Positions 17,878-26,004 of a stretch of 64,000 nt of DNA are shown one piece after another; within the stretch, counting starts at the first letter, position 1; every line of letters starts with the position of its first letter. Source of the DNA: Thiomicrorhabdus aquaedulcis (GTDB lineage Bacteria > Pseudomonadota > Gammaproteobacteria > Thiomicrospirales > Thiomicrospiraceae); the NCBI RefSeq assembly GCF_004001325.1, contig NZ_AP018722.1, positions 806,001 through 870,000 on the forward strand, in the 5' to 3' direction. A program made the position numbers and the translations under genes. The notes under the pieces are model-generated. The model made no database searches. It was not told the DNA's origin and saw only the letters and a program-made list of their open reading frames with translations.

Positions 17878-18911
17878 ACCTAGAAAACCTACAACCCTTT
17901 GTAGAAGAACTTAAAACAGCGATTCGACAAGCCCAAAACCAAGCGCTACAAAGCGTCAATAAAGTATTGATTCAACTCTACTTGACAATTGGGCAACGCA
18001 TTGTTGAAAAACAAGACCAATATGGTTGGGGCAAATCAATCGTTTCGCAAATTAGCGAAGAACTGCAAAATGAGTTTGTTGGCACAAAGGGTTTTTCAGC
18101 TCAAAACCTTTGGAATATGCGCCAATTTTATCTGGCATATCAAGATCAACCAAAACTCCAGACACTGTCTAGAGAAATTAGCTGGTCGCACAATGTCAAA
18201 ATCCTGCAAAAGCTCAAAGACCCTTTAGCACAACAATTCTATATCCAAGCCAGCATGCAAAATCGCTGGAGTGTGCGCGTACTTGACCACCAAATCGACA
18301 ACCAAACCTATGAAAAAACCCTGCTAAACCAAACCAACTTTGCCCAAACCCTTCCAGCAGAGTTACAAAACCAAACGCAACAACTTATCAAAGACGAATA
18401 CACCTTTGATTTTCTAGGGCTGAGTGAACAACATAGCGAAAAGCAACTCGAAGACGCCCTAATTTTAGAAGTGCGCAACTTTCTTACCCAAATGGGTGCC
18501 GATTTTACCTTTATGGGCAACCAATACAAACTCACGATCGATCATGAAGACTACTATATCGACTTGCTTTTGTATCACCGACGCTTAAAGTCATTGATTG
18601 CCGTAGAGCTTAAAATCGGCAAATTTAAACCTGAATACGCCGGAAAGCTCAGTTTTTACCTCACCGCACTTAATGAAACAGTTAAATTACCGGACGAAAA
18701 TCCCTCAATCGGCATTATCATCTGTAAAGAAAAGCAACGAACCACGGTTGAGTTTGCGCTAAAAGACATCAACCAGCCCATTGGTGTCGCCACCTACAAA
18801 TTAGCGCATGAACTACCCAAAGAGCTTCAAGCCTCATTACCGTCACCACAACAAATCGAACAAAAACTGAGCAAACTCTTCGAGCAAGTTGGGAGTGAAC
18901 AAGGTGAATAA
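17874..18911 (+). CDS. DUF1016 / YhcG-type PD-(D/E)XK nuclease family protein
   Basis: This family has an N-terminal DUF1016 helical domain (AIRQAQNQALQSVNKVLIQL, YGWGKSIVSQISEELQNEF, SAQNLWNMRQFY) and a C-terminal nuclease fold with YYIDLLLYHRRLKSLIAVEL followed by KIGKFKPEYAGKL, giving the D...ExK active-site pattern. The 345-residue length is typical. It has no known role in sugar synthesis. Its ATG overlaps the legI stop (ATGA), and its stop overlaps the GTG of a legG fragment, so it is spliced seamlessly into the operon. A defence or mobile-element role is possible but is not shown by the sequence. Confidence 0.88.
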   Translation: MNLENLQPFVEELKTAIRQAQNQALQSVNKVLIQLYLTIGQRIVEKQDQYGWGKSIVSQISEELQNEFVGTKGFSAQNLWNMRQFYLAYQDQPKLQTLSREISWSHNVKILQKLKDPLAQQFYIQASMQNRWSVRVLDHQIDNQTYEKTLLNQTNFAQTLPAELQNQTQQLIKDEYTFDFLGLSEQHSEKQLEDALILEVRNFLTQMGADFTFMGNQYKLTIDHEDYYIDLLLYHRRLKSLIAVELKIGKFKPEYAGKLSFYLTALNETVKLPDENPSIGIIICKEKQRTTVEFALKDINQPIGVATYKLAHELPKELQASLPSPQQIEQKLSKLFEQVGSEQGE

Positions 18912-19014
18912 CCAAAACACAAAAAAAATCTGTGTAGTCTCCGGAACGCGTGCTGAATACGGTTTGCTGTATTGGTTAATGCAGGTCATTAAACAAGCCG
19001 ACGAATTAATATGA
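18904..19014 (+). pseudogene. legG 5' fragment fused to a legI-like 3' tail (recombination scar)
   Basis: From GTG at 18904 the frame reads KKICVVSGTRAEYGLLYWLM, nearly the N-terminus of legG (20467 onward), for about 27 codons. It then ends IKQADELI-stop; QADELI-stop is also how legI ends at 17877. The short QAD overlap could be the crossover point. The nucleotide match to legG is high but not identical, so this looks like a second allele and not a fresh duplication. The 37-residue product is unlikely to function. Confidence 0.75.
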
Positions 19015-19027
19015 GAGAGCTAGTGCG

Positions 19028-20470
19028 ATGAGTCAGTTTCAGATTTTTTTAAGTAGCCATCAAAAGGAGTTTGCCGAAGAACGCAAAGCCTTAAAAGCCT
19101 ACATTGAAACAGATGCTTTATTGCACCGGTTTTTTAGCGTATTTGTGTTTGAAACTCAGTCCGCAAAAGACCAAGTGGCGCAGGCGATTTATTTGGAGCA
19201 GGTGAAGCAATCTGATATTTATATTGGGCTATTAGGTGATGTATACGGCCAGCCAGACGATAGCGATTTATCACCAACGCATCAAGAATACAATGCGGCC
19301 ACCGAATTACATAAAACGCGTTTAATCTTCATCAAAGGTAATGACGACCAACACAAAGCACCCATTATGCAAGCCTTGATACAACAGGTGCAAACCCAAC
19401 TGGTTCGCAAGCGTTTTAATAGCATTACTGAATTACTCACGCAAGTGTATAGCAGCTTGATTGACTACCTTGAGCGAGTCGGCAAACTCAACAGCTTGCC
19501 ATTTGACCGAACACCCCTTGCCAACGCTACGCTTAAGGACATTGATACTGAAAAACTGCAAACCTTTTTAGCCATCGCGGTACACCAACGCAATTACGCC
19601 GTGAAACCCGGTACACCGATTGAAAAGGCATTAACCCAGCTAAATCTCTATCATCATTCGCAACTTACTCAAGCGAGCTTATTACTTTTTGGTAAACAGC
19701 CTCAGCGATTTTTTATTTCCAGTGAAGTCAAATGCCTGCACTTTCATGGCACCCAAAAAATTAAACCCATTCCCTCGTATCAAATTTATAAAGGCACTGT
19801 GTTTGAACTGGCGGATCAGGCCATCGACTTTGTACTCTCCAAGCTTAACCGACGTGTCGGCACACGCCAACAAAGTAGCCAAGCGCCCGTGCACTACAAT
19901 ATCCCTAAAGAGGTGGTGTCTGAAGCGATAGTTAATGCAATTGTGCATCGCGACTACACCAGCCCAGCCAGTGTAGAAGTGGCGCTTTATAGTGACCGAT
20001 TAGAAGTTTGGAATCCCGGGCAATTGCCACAAGGATTGCATTTGCAAGACCTAACGCAACCGCATACCTCTTACCCGGTGAATCCTCTCCTAGCTGAGCC
20101 CATGTTTTTGGCAAAATACATCGAAAAAGCCGGAACGGGTACGACCGATATTATTGAAAAATGCCAACAAGCAGGCTTGCCTGCACCCAAGTTTGAATTA
20201 AAAGCAGGGTGTTTTGTTCTCACGGTTTACAAGGCTCAAGAAACCGCCCAAGAAACCGCCCAAGAAACCGCCCAAGAAACCACGGTTGCACGATTGATTG
20301 AACTGATAAGGCATAATCCGCGCATCACTAGAAAAGAAATGATGGCACAGCTAAACAAAGCAGACGGCACCATCAAGCAGCATTTGGACAACCTGAAAAA
20401 AGCAGGCGTGCTTACTCGCATCGGAAGCAATAAATCGGGCGTTTGGCAGGTCAATGAGGAAGAAATATGA
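19028..20470 (+). CDS. DUF4062 N-terminal domain + GHKL-type ATPase + winged helix protein
   Basis: The first 100 residues (FQIFLSSHQKEFAEERKALK, SDIYIGLLGDVYG, SPTHQEYNAA) match DUF4062, a TIR-like signalling domain often joined to NTPases. Residues 150-400 resemble the Schlafen/AlbA_2-associated ATP-binding proteins, with the HATPase_c_4 motifs EAIVNAIVHRDY and EKAGTGTTDIIEKC. A (QETA) repeat and a C-terminal winged helix (ITRKEMMAQLNKADGTIKQH) follow. It has 480 residues. Its stop overlaps the legG start (ATGA). It is not a sugar-pathway enzyme; it looks like a regulator or defence-type cargo in the operon. Confidence 0.8.
   Translation: MSQFQIFLSSHQKEFAEERKALKAYIETDALLHRFFSVFVFETQSAKDQVAQAIYLEQVKQSDIYIGLLGDVYGQPDDSDLSPTHQEYNAATELHKTRLIFIKGNDDQHKAPIMQALIQQVQTQLVRKRFNSITELLTQVYSSLIDYLERVGKLNSLPFDRTPLANATLKDIDTEKLQTFLAIAVHQRNYAVKPGTPIEKALTQLNLYHHSQLTQASLLLFGKQPQRFFISSEVKCLHFHGTQKIKPIPSYQIYKGTVFELADQAIDFVLSKLNRRVGTRQQSSQAPVHYNIPKEVVSEAIVNAIVHRDYTSPASVEVALYSDRLEVWNPGQLPQGLHLQDLTQPHTSYPVNPLLAEPMFLAKYIEKAGTGTTDIIEKCQQAGLPAPKFELKAGCFVLTVYKAQETAQETAQETAQETTVARLIELIRHNPRITRKEMMAQLNKADGTIKQHLDNLKKAGVLTRIGSNKSGVWQVNEEEI
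20237..20284 (+). repeat. 12-bp in-frame tandem repeat (4 units) in the DUF4062 gene
   Basis: CAAGAAACCGCC is repeated three times and followed by a near copy (CAAGAAACCACG), giving Gln-Glu-Thr-Ala repeats in the linker before the winged helix. The unit length keeps the frame, so copy number could vary without killing the gene. Confidence 0.9.
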
Positions 20471-21642
20471 AAAAAATCTGCGTAGTCACCGGAACCCGTG
20501 CTGAATATGGTTTGCTGTATTGGTTAATAAAAGCCATAGAGCAAGACTCAGATTTGCAGTTGCAAGTAATTGTAACCGGCATGCACCTGTCACCAGAATT
20601 TGGCTTGACCTATAAAGAAGTTGAAAAAGAATTTAAGATTGATAAAAAAATTGAAATGCTATTGTCCTCTGACACCGCTATTGGCATTTCAAAATCAATG
20701 GGATTGGCGCAAATTTCGTTTGCCGAAGCTTATGATGAGCTAAAGCCGGATTTGGTAGTGCTCTTAGGTGATCGTTATGAGATTTTTGCTGCCGCGTCAA
20801 TCGCGATGATTGCCCGTATTCCAATTGCTCACTTACATGGTGGTGAAACCACAGAAGGCGCGTTTGATGAAGCAATGCGCCACAGCATTACCAAAATGGC
20901 CTATTGGCATTTTACTGCGGCAGAAGTTTATCGCCAAAGAGTGATTCAGTTAGGTGAGTCACCAGAACGGGTTTTTAATGTTGGTGGATTAGGGATAGAA
21001 AACATTAAGCGATTAACTTTGTTGTCAAAAAATGAGTTTGAAAAGTCGATTGACTTTAAATTGGCTGATCGAAATGTTTTAGTAACTTATCATCCCGTTA
21101 CCCTTGAGCGTTCAAGTGCTCAAGAACAGTTTCAAGTTTTATTGAACGCATTAGATCAGCTTAAAAATACACATATTATTTTAACCAAGGCCAACAGCGA
21201 CACGGATGGTAGAGTTATTAACCAAATGATTGATCATTACGTAACTAAGAACGCCCAAAAAGCGATTGCTTTTACTTCATTGGGTCAACTTCGTTATTTA
21301 AGTGCATTGCAGTTTATGGATGCCGTTATTGGCAATAGCTCTAGCGGCTTGCTTGAAGCCCCCAGTTTTAAAATCGCTACAATCAATGTTGGTGATCGTC
21401 AAACAGGGCGTTTAAAGGCTGCAAGTGTCATTGATTGCAAACCAGAGTTATCAGGTTTAGCGCATGCTTTTCAAAAAGCGTTTTCAGATGAGTTTAAAAA
21501 TATTTTAGAATCAGTAGAAAACCCTTATGGTGATGGCAATGCCAGTGCACAAATTTTACCCATCCTAAAGCGTAAAGTTTACGCACAGGATTTAAAGAAA
21601 AAATTTTACGATTTAGACGCCTTAGTACAGCCTAAGCTATGA
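20467..21642 (+). CDS. legG: hydrolysing nucleotide-sugar 2-epimerase (NeuC family)
   Basis: NeuC-type enzymes invert C2 and release the nucleotide, giving the free diamino sugar that LegI uses. The 391-residue product shows KKICVVTGTRAEYGLLYWLI, VTGMHLSPEFGLTYKEVE, LLGDRYEIFAAA, HLHGGETTEGAFDEAMRHSI, and the NSSSGLLEAP nucleotide-binding motif. In legionaminic loci it acts between LegH and LegI. It is coupled to the DUF4062 gene upstream and to a dead ptmE homologue downstream through ATGA overlaps, which suggests the ancestral order legI-legG-ptmE. Confidence 0.92.
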   Translation: MKKICVVTGTRAEYGLLYWLIKAIEQDSDLQLQVIVTGMHLSPEFGLTYKEVEKEFKIDKKIEMLLSSDTAIGISKSMGLAQISFAEAYDELKPDLVVLLGDRYEIFAAASIAMIARIPIAHLHGGETTEGAFDEAMRHSITKMAYWHFTAAEVYRQRVIQLGESPERVFNVGGLGIENIKRLTLLSKNEFEKSIDFKLADRNVLVTYHPVTLERSSAQEQFQVLLNALDQLKNTHIILTKANSDTDGRVINQMIDHYVTKNAQKAIAFTSLGQLRYLSALQFMDAVIGNSSSGLLEAPSFKIATINVGDRQTGRLKAASVIDCKPELSGLAHAFQKAFSDEFKNILESVENPYGDGNASAQILPILKRKVYAQDLKKKFYDLDALVQPKL

Positions 21643-22080
21643 AAAATATTGAAAGCATACTGGTCAATAATCAGATAACGATTAAAAAGCTCTATTGCGA
21701 ATGGGTTAAATATAGTCGCAGATTTTACTGGTGGTTAAAGGCGACAAAACCATCCTCTATGGTTATATTCGCTGTGAATTATTGAAGGGTTTGAAATTTG
21801 ATGATGCTATCGAATCGATTGTATCCACTTCGCCAACGGTTGGATGTAATGGTGAATCCAATTAAGGGATTATTAAAAAAGCGATTGCCAAAAAACGGCA
21901 TCAAATCCCGATTATTGATGAAGCAAATCGTGTTTTGGGTTTAAAACAAATTGATGAATTATTAAAACCAGAGATTAAGCCAAATAAAACGGTGCTAATG
22001 GTGGGCGGTTTGGGGGCTCGTTTGCATTCGTTAACAACTGTGATGCCCAGTTAATGCTAAAAGTGGGCGAAAAATCTTTT
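21639..22080 (+). pseudogene. degraded ptmE homologue (CBS domain + nucleotidyltransferase 5' part)
   Basis: The ATG at 21639 overlaps the legG stop and starts MKNIESILVNNQITIKK. Several frames then carry recognisable pieces of a CBS-domain guanylyltransferase: KGLKFDDAIESIV, AIAKKRHQIPIIDEANRVLG, LKQIDELLKPEIKPNKTVLM and VGGLGARLHSLT, the last being the start of the nucleotidyltransferase motif. Deletions and stops interrupt it and the 3' half is gone. It differs from the intact ptmE at 24197, so it is a displaced older copy and not a recent duplicate. The rest up to 22279 shows no gene. Confidence 0.8.
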
Positions 22081-22279
22081 TGGCACTGGCCTCTAAACAC
22101 ACTTTAAATATCAAGAGTGATTAAATTCCACTAAATAAAAAAACGCTCTAGCCGTTAAAGAATTTAGTCTTTAGATAAACATGTTCAGGAATGCTACTTA
22201 AGAGTAGAGGTAGAGCCTGAATTTCGCAATAATAAATGTTGTTTAGATCGTTGTTGAATCGACTAAATACTAGGAGCAA

Positions 22280-23110
22280 ATGCCAGTGAATGCAGCGAAT
22301 ATTAAAGTGCAATTGAAGTTATTTTTATTAGTTGCCACAAGACCTCTGGTATTGACACCAAGACATGAGTATAAACGTTCACATGATTATTCAGCAGGTT
22401 TTGTAAAAGCTGATAAATCTTACCATGAAGGTTATCACGCATCGTTTGATAAACGACCCGGTCGAAAAATGATTTGGGAATTTGAGCAGGCAATTTTAAG
22501 AAAAATAGTAGAAGACTCTCCCGCGCAAACACATTTAGATTTTGCGGGTGGAACTGGTCGCATTGCTAAAGTATTAGAAGACTTTGTGCCGCAACAATTT
22601 GTATTGGATATTTCTGAAGGGATGCTTGCAGTTGCAGCCCAACATCTTACAAAGGCTAAAATTTTAAATTGTGATTTTTCAAAGGGTGTGCCTGAAATTG
22701 AAGATAACAGTTTGGATTTAGTGACTGCTTTTAGATTTTTTCCGAATGCAGAAGTAGAGCTTAGAGAGAGTGCGATGGCATTTTTGGTTCAAAAAATGCA
22801 ATGTGGTGGAAAATTAGTTTGTAATAATCACCGCAGCTTTTGGTCATTATCGTATTTGTTGAGTCGTCTACTCTTTAAGGGGGGCGATGTTGGAATGGCT
22901 AATAATGAAATGGAAGCGCTTGCAAAACGACATGGTTTAGTTCTGCAGAAATATTACAGCGTGGGAGTCGTTCCGCAAAATGAAAATAAATCTCTCTTTT
23001 CATGGGCTCTGACTCAAAAGATTGAAAATTATTTTTTTAAACATTTTTTGTCAAAACAGCGATTAGGGTACAACACCATATTTGTGTTTGAAAAGCTTAT
23101 AAAAGCCTAA
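22280..23110 (+). CDS. class I SAM-dependent methyltransferase
   Basis: Residues about 85-180 hold a class I methyltransferase core: LDFAGGTGRIAKVLEDF (SAM-binding motif I), VLDISEGMLAVA, and NSLDLVTAFRFFPNAEVE (motif IV region), then GGKLVCNNH. The 276-residue product has no signal peptide. Substrate is unknown; its place between a dead ptmE and the kinase-like gene suggests modification of the nonulosonate or of a lipid-linked or protein-linked glycan (inference). An AGGAGC ribosome site precedes the ATG. The next gene starts 2 bp after its stop. Confidence 0.8.
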   Translation: MPVNAANIKVQLKLFLLVATRPLVLTPRHEYKRSHDYSAGFVKADKSYHEGYHASFDKRPGRKMIWEFEQAILRKIVEDSPAQTHLDFAGGTGRIAKVLEDFVPQQFVLDISEGMLAVAAQHLTKAKILNCDFSKGVPEIEDNSLDLVTAFRFFPNAEVELRESAMAFLVQKMQCGGKLVCNNHRSFWSLSYLLSRLLFKGGDVGMANNEMEALAKRHGLVLQKYYSVGVVPQNENKSLFSWALTQKIENYFFKHFLSKQRLGYNTIFVFEKLIKA

Positions 23111-23112
23111 GT

Positions 23113-24072
23113 ATGGCTGACTTTTGGTTGCCTCGAACGCCAGCATTTTTAGAAATGCATCCTTCAAATGTGATTTGGGAAGGTGTTTCTGAGTTTGAGG
23201 CACAAAACATTCAACACTGGTCCGGGTTTGATGGTCCTGTTAAAGCATTAAAGTCTGGACATTTATTAAGGCCAGGGTATTACCTTGTTGGTTCAAAATC
23301 ATTAAAGTTCGTTAAGGTGATGAGTGAGGAACATTTAAAGCTTCAACTTGCAGCTAATCAGGTTGCCGAATATGTATTCAGTCAAGGTGTATTGGTTAGT
23401 TTGTTGTTAAATGGGTTTCCTAAATTGTTGCCTAATAATCAGGTTTTATTGGCCTATGAGTATGTTGAGGGTGACTTTATTTCGCCAACAGTTGACAACC
23501 TGGAGCATCTAGGACGTTCTATTGGGAAATTGCATCAAGCTTTAAAAAAAGCGCCCTTTATTAAATCGGTGAGACAGGCTGGCATTGAGCGTTTCTCTTA
23601 TATTCAAGAAAGTTTTAAAACCTTTAAAAGCAATAACTCATTTTCTAAACGCCCCGAAATTGCACAATTACTTCAAAATTATTCCCCAGATGATTTATCA
23701 ATACTTGTGGAAAATGCTCAATCAACACACGGTGACTTAAATGTAGGGAATTTGTTGGCGACGTCTAAGGGTATTTTATTTTTAGATTTTGAAAGTAGTT
23801 TTAGCGCTTGGTGCAACCCCTTAAAAGAGTTAGCATTCGTGATTGAGCGTTTTGTTTTGACAAGAGACATACCATTAATTGAACCTTTGTTAAATGCTTT
23901 GCTTAAAGGGTATGAAGATGAGATGGGCGTAACATTTAAAAATGCCAATGATTTGGTCAGTCTTTTAAAGGCGCTCTCTGTGAGAAGTTTTGTTATTTTG
24001 ATGGAAATGGAACTAAAAGGAAAAAATCCTTTAGAGTCAGAGTGGCAAAAGTTTTTAATTTATTTTTGTTAG
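23113..24072 (+). CDS. aminoglycoside phosphotransferase (APH)-fold kinase-like protein
   Basis: The 319-residue product contains the APH/choline-kinase active-site pair: STHGDLNVGNLL (Brenner motif with catalytic Asp and Asn) and LFLDFESS (metal-binding DFE) about 20 residues later, with LLAYEYVEGDFISPT upstream as in the hinge of this fold. The target could be a sugar, a small alcohol or a glycan end; nothing in the sequence decides this. It is paired with the methyltransferase (2 bp gap) and precedes ptmE by about 120 bp. Antibiotic resistance is unlikely in this context. Confidence 0.75.
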   Translation: MADFWLPRTPAFLEMHPSNVIWEGVSEFEAQNIQHWSGFDGPVKALKSGHLLRPGYYLVGSKSLKFVKVMSEEHLKLQLAANQVAEYVFSQGVLVSLLLNGFPKLLPNNQVLLAYEYVEGDFISPTVDNLEHLGRSIGKLHQALKKAPFIKSVRQAGIERFSYIQESFKTFKSNNSFSKRPEIAQLLQNYSPDDLSILVENAQSTHGDLNVGNLLATSKGILFLDFESSFSAWCNPLKELAFVIERFVLTRDIPLIEPLLNALLKGYEDEMGVTFKNANDLVSLLKALSVRSFVILMEMELKGKNPLESEWQKFLIYFC

Positions 24073-24196
24073 CAGAAAATAGTCAGCACACTTTAGAAAG
24101 GCTACTAGACAAGCAATAACGTTAAAATTATACATTAAATGCCTTTTGCTTTTACAATGGCCGTGTCATTTTTAACCCGCTTATAAGGTGAAATTT

Positions 24197-25246
24197 ATGC
24201 CAGTTTATGATCCAAAAAGTATTTCGATAACCTCAGAGTCCACAATTAAAGATGCCTTGCGTATTTTAGATAAAAGTCCGATGCAAATTGTTTTAATTGT
24301 GGATGAAGCACTCAGGCTCCAAGGAACGCTTACCGACGGTGATGTTAGACGGGCACTGTTAGAAGGGGGCGGGCTTAACTCTTCTGTTAGCTCAGCCATG
24401 AATACTTCACCAACTTATGGGCTTGATAGTGAGAATGAAGTAGGTTGGCGAATGAAAATGCAGCCCAGAGGACTAAGGCATTTACCCATCTTAGACATTC
24501 AAAAAACCGTTGTTAAACTTTTTTATATAAAAAGAGGCATAACAAAATCCTATAAAAACCCAATCGTACTTATGCTGGGTGGGCTGGGTATGCGATTAAG
24601 ACCGCTCACTGAAACTGTTCCCAAACCTATGTTAAAAGTAGGCAATAAACCTATTTTAGAAACAATCGTGAATCACTTAGCAGAACAAGGCTTTTCTGAG
24701 TTCTATTTTTGCATCAATTATCTGGGTGAACAAATCCGTCAATATTTCGGCAATGGCGAAAATTGGGGTATTAATATCCAATATATTGAAGAAGATACTC
24801 CTCTTGGTACAGCAGGTGCCTTATCTTTATTGCCGAGTCAACCCGGACAAGATTTTATAGTAATGAATGGTGATCTATTAACAAAAGTTGATGTGACAGC
24901 ATTGCTGAGCTTTCACAAAGCCAATCAAAATATAATTACAGCTTGTGTTAGAGAGCACTCTCAGCAAGTTCCGTATGGAGTGATTGAGTTTTGCGATGGT
25001 CGTATCACTCAAATTACTGAAAAACCGCTTTATCGTTATTTTGTAAACGCAGGCATTTATGCATTATCGCCTGATGTATTCAAGTTATTATCCTTTAGTG
25101 GATATTACGACATGCCAAATTTAATGGATGATTTATTGGCGATTAAACAACCCGTTGGAGGATTTCCTTTAACCGAGTATTGGATGGATATTGGACAGAT
25201 GCCAGACTTTGAAAGAGCCCAAGTAGATTATGCAGTTCATTTTTAA
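24197..25246 (+). CDS. ptmE: sugar-1-phosphate nucleotidyltransferase with CBS domains (PtmE type)
   Basis: PtmE activates glucosamine-1-phosphate with GTP to provide the GDP sugar that feeds LegB in the Campylobacter pathway. Residues 1-115 form a CBS pair (GTLTDGDVRRALLEGG); residues 120-349 form the transferase with VLMLGGLGMRLRPLTETVPK, PMLKVGNKPILETIV, VMNGDLLTKVD and the LTEYWMDIGQMPDFERAQ C-terminal motif. The ATG at 24197 has AAGG upstream; a GTG at 24188 is also in frame. GTP specificity is taken from the family. It replaces the dead copy after legG. Confidence 0.85.
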   Translation: MPVYDPKSISITSESTIKDALRILDKSPMQIVLIVDEALRLQGTLTDGDVRRALLEGGGLNSSVSSAMNTSPTYGLDSENEVGWRMKMQPRGLRHLPILDIQKTVVKLFYIKRGITKSYKNPIVLMLGGLGMRLRPLTETVPKPMLKVGNKPILETIVNHLAEQGFSEFYFCINYLGEQIRQYFGNGENWGINIQYIEEDTPLGTAGALSLLPSQPGQDFIVMNGDLLTKVDVTALLSFHKANQNIITACVREHSQQVPYGVIEFCDGRITQITEKPLYRYFVNAGIYALSPDVFKLLSFSGYYDMPNLMDDLLAIKQPVGGFPLTEYWMDIGQMPDFERAQVDYAVHF

Positions 25247-25267
25247 CGGTAAATCTTAGAGCATTAT

Positions 25268-25987
25268 ATGGAAAAAAATATTTTAGCGATTATTCCAGCC
25301 AGAGGCGGCTCTAAAGGCATCCCAAGAAAAAATATCTATCCGATTAGCGGAAAACCCTTAATTCAATACACGGTTGAAGCGGCGCTGGCGAGTAAAAAGT
25401 TAACGCGTATTATGCTGAACTCTGATGACAACGAAATTATAAAAAAAGTTGAAACAATGGGGGTGGACGTTAGCTATCAACGACCCGCAAATTTGGCCAC
25501 AGATACGGCAAGGCTGGTTCATGCTGTTTTGGATATGTTAGATTGGCTTGAAAAAAGAAACCAATTGCCAGACGTAGTCGTTTTACTGCAGCCGACATCA
25601 CCTTTAAGAGGCTTAACATTAATTGATGATGCTATAGACGCTTACCTTGAAAGTGGTTTGGAATCTTTGGTTGGGGTTAATCTTATGAAAGATCATCCTG
25701 CAAAAAGTATTCATGAGTTAAAAAGCGGTTGGCATTATTTGGCTTCAACACGTAAGTTAAAGTACGTCCCAAGAAGACAGGAATTAGAAGGTGACTACTA
25801 TGTTATAAATGGTTCCATTTATATCGCAACACCTCAGTGGATTAGACAAAATGAGAATTTTGTTGTTGAAGGCAAAACAGCACTTTTTAAGACCAGCGAA
25901 ATTGAAGGGATTGATGTTGATACGGTTATGGATGCCTTTTTGGTTGAAGCCTATCAGAACGCCTTAAAAATGATTAAACAGAAGTAA
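25268..25987 (+). CDS. legF: CMP-nonulosonate (legionaminate) synthetase
   Basis: This enzyme activates the nonulosonic acid as its CMP ester, the donor for glycosylation. The 239-residue product carries the cytidylyltransferase signature IIPARGGSKGIPRKNIYPIS at the N-terminus, VVLLQPTSPLR with the conserved Q-P-TSPLR loop, and EIEGIDVDTVMDAF near the end with the metal-binding aspartates. It follows ptmE by 21 bp. Legionaminate as the substrate comes from the whole locus; the protein alone would also fit a sialic acid synthetase. Confidence 0.9.
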   Translation: MEKNILAIIPARGGSKGIPRKNIYPISGKPLIQYTVEAALASKKLTRIMLNSDDNEIIKKVETMGVDVSYQRPANLATDTARLVHAVLDMLDWLEKRNQLPDVVVLLQPTSPLRGLTLIDDAIDAYLESGLESLVGVNLMKDHPAKSIHELKSGWHYLASTRKLKYVPRRQELEGDYYVINGSIYIATPQWIRQNENFVVEGKTALFKTSEIEGIDVDTVMDAFLVEAYQNALKMIKQK

Positions 25988-26004
25988 TGTAATGGCAGAC
26001 TCTA

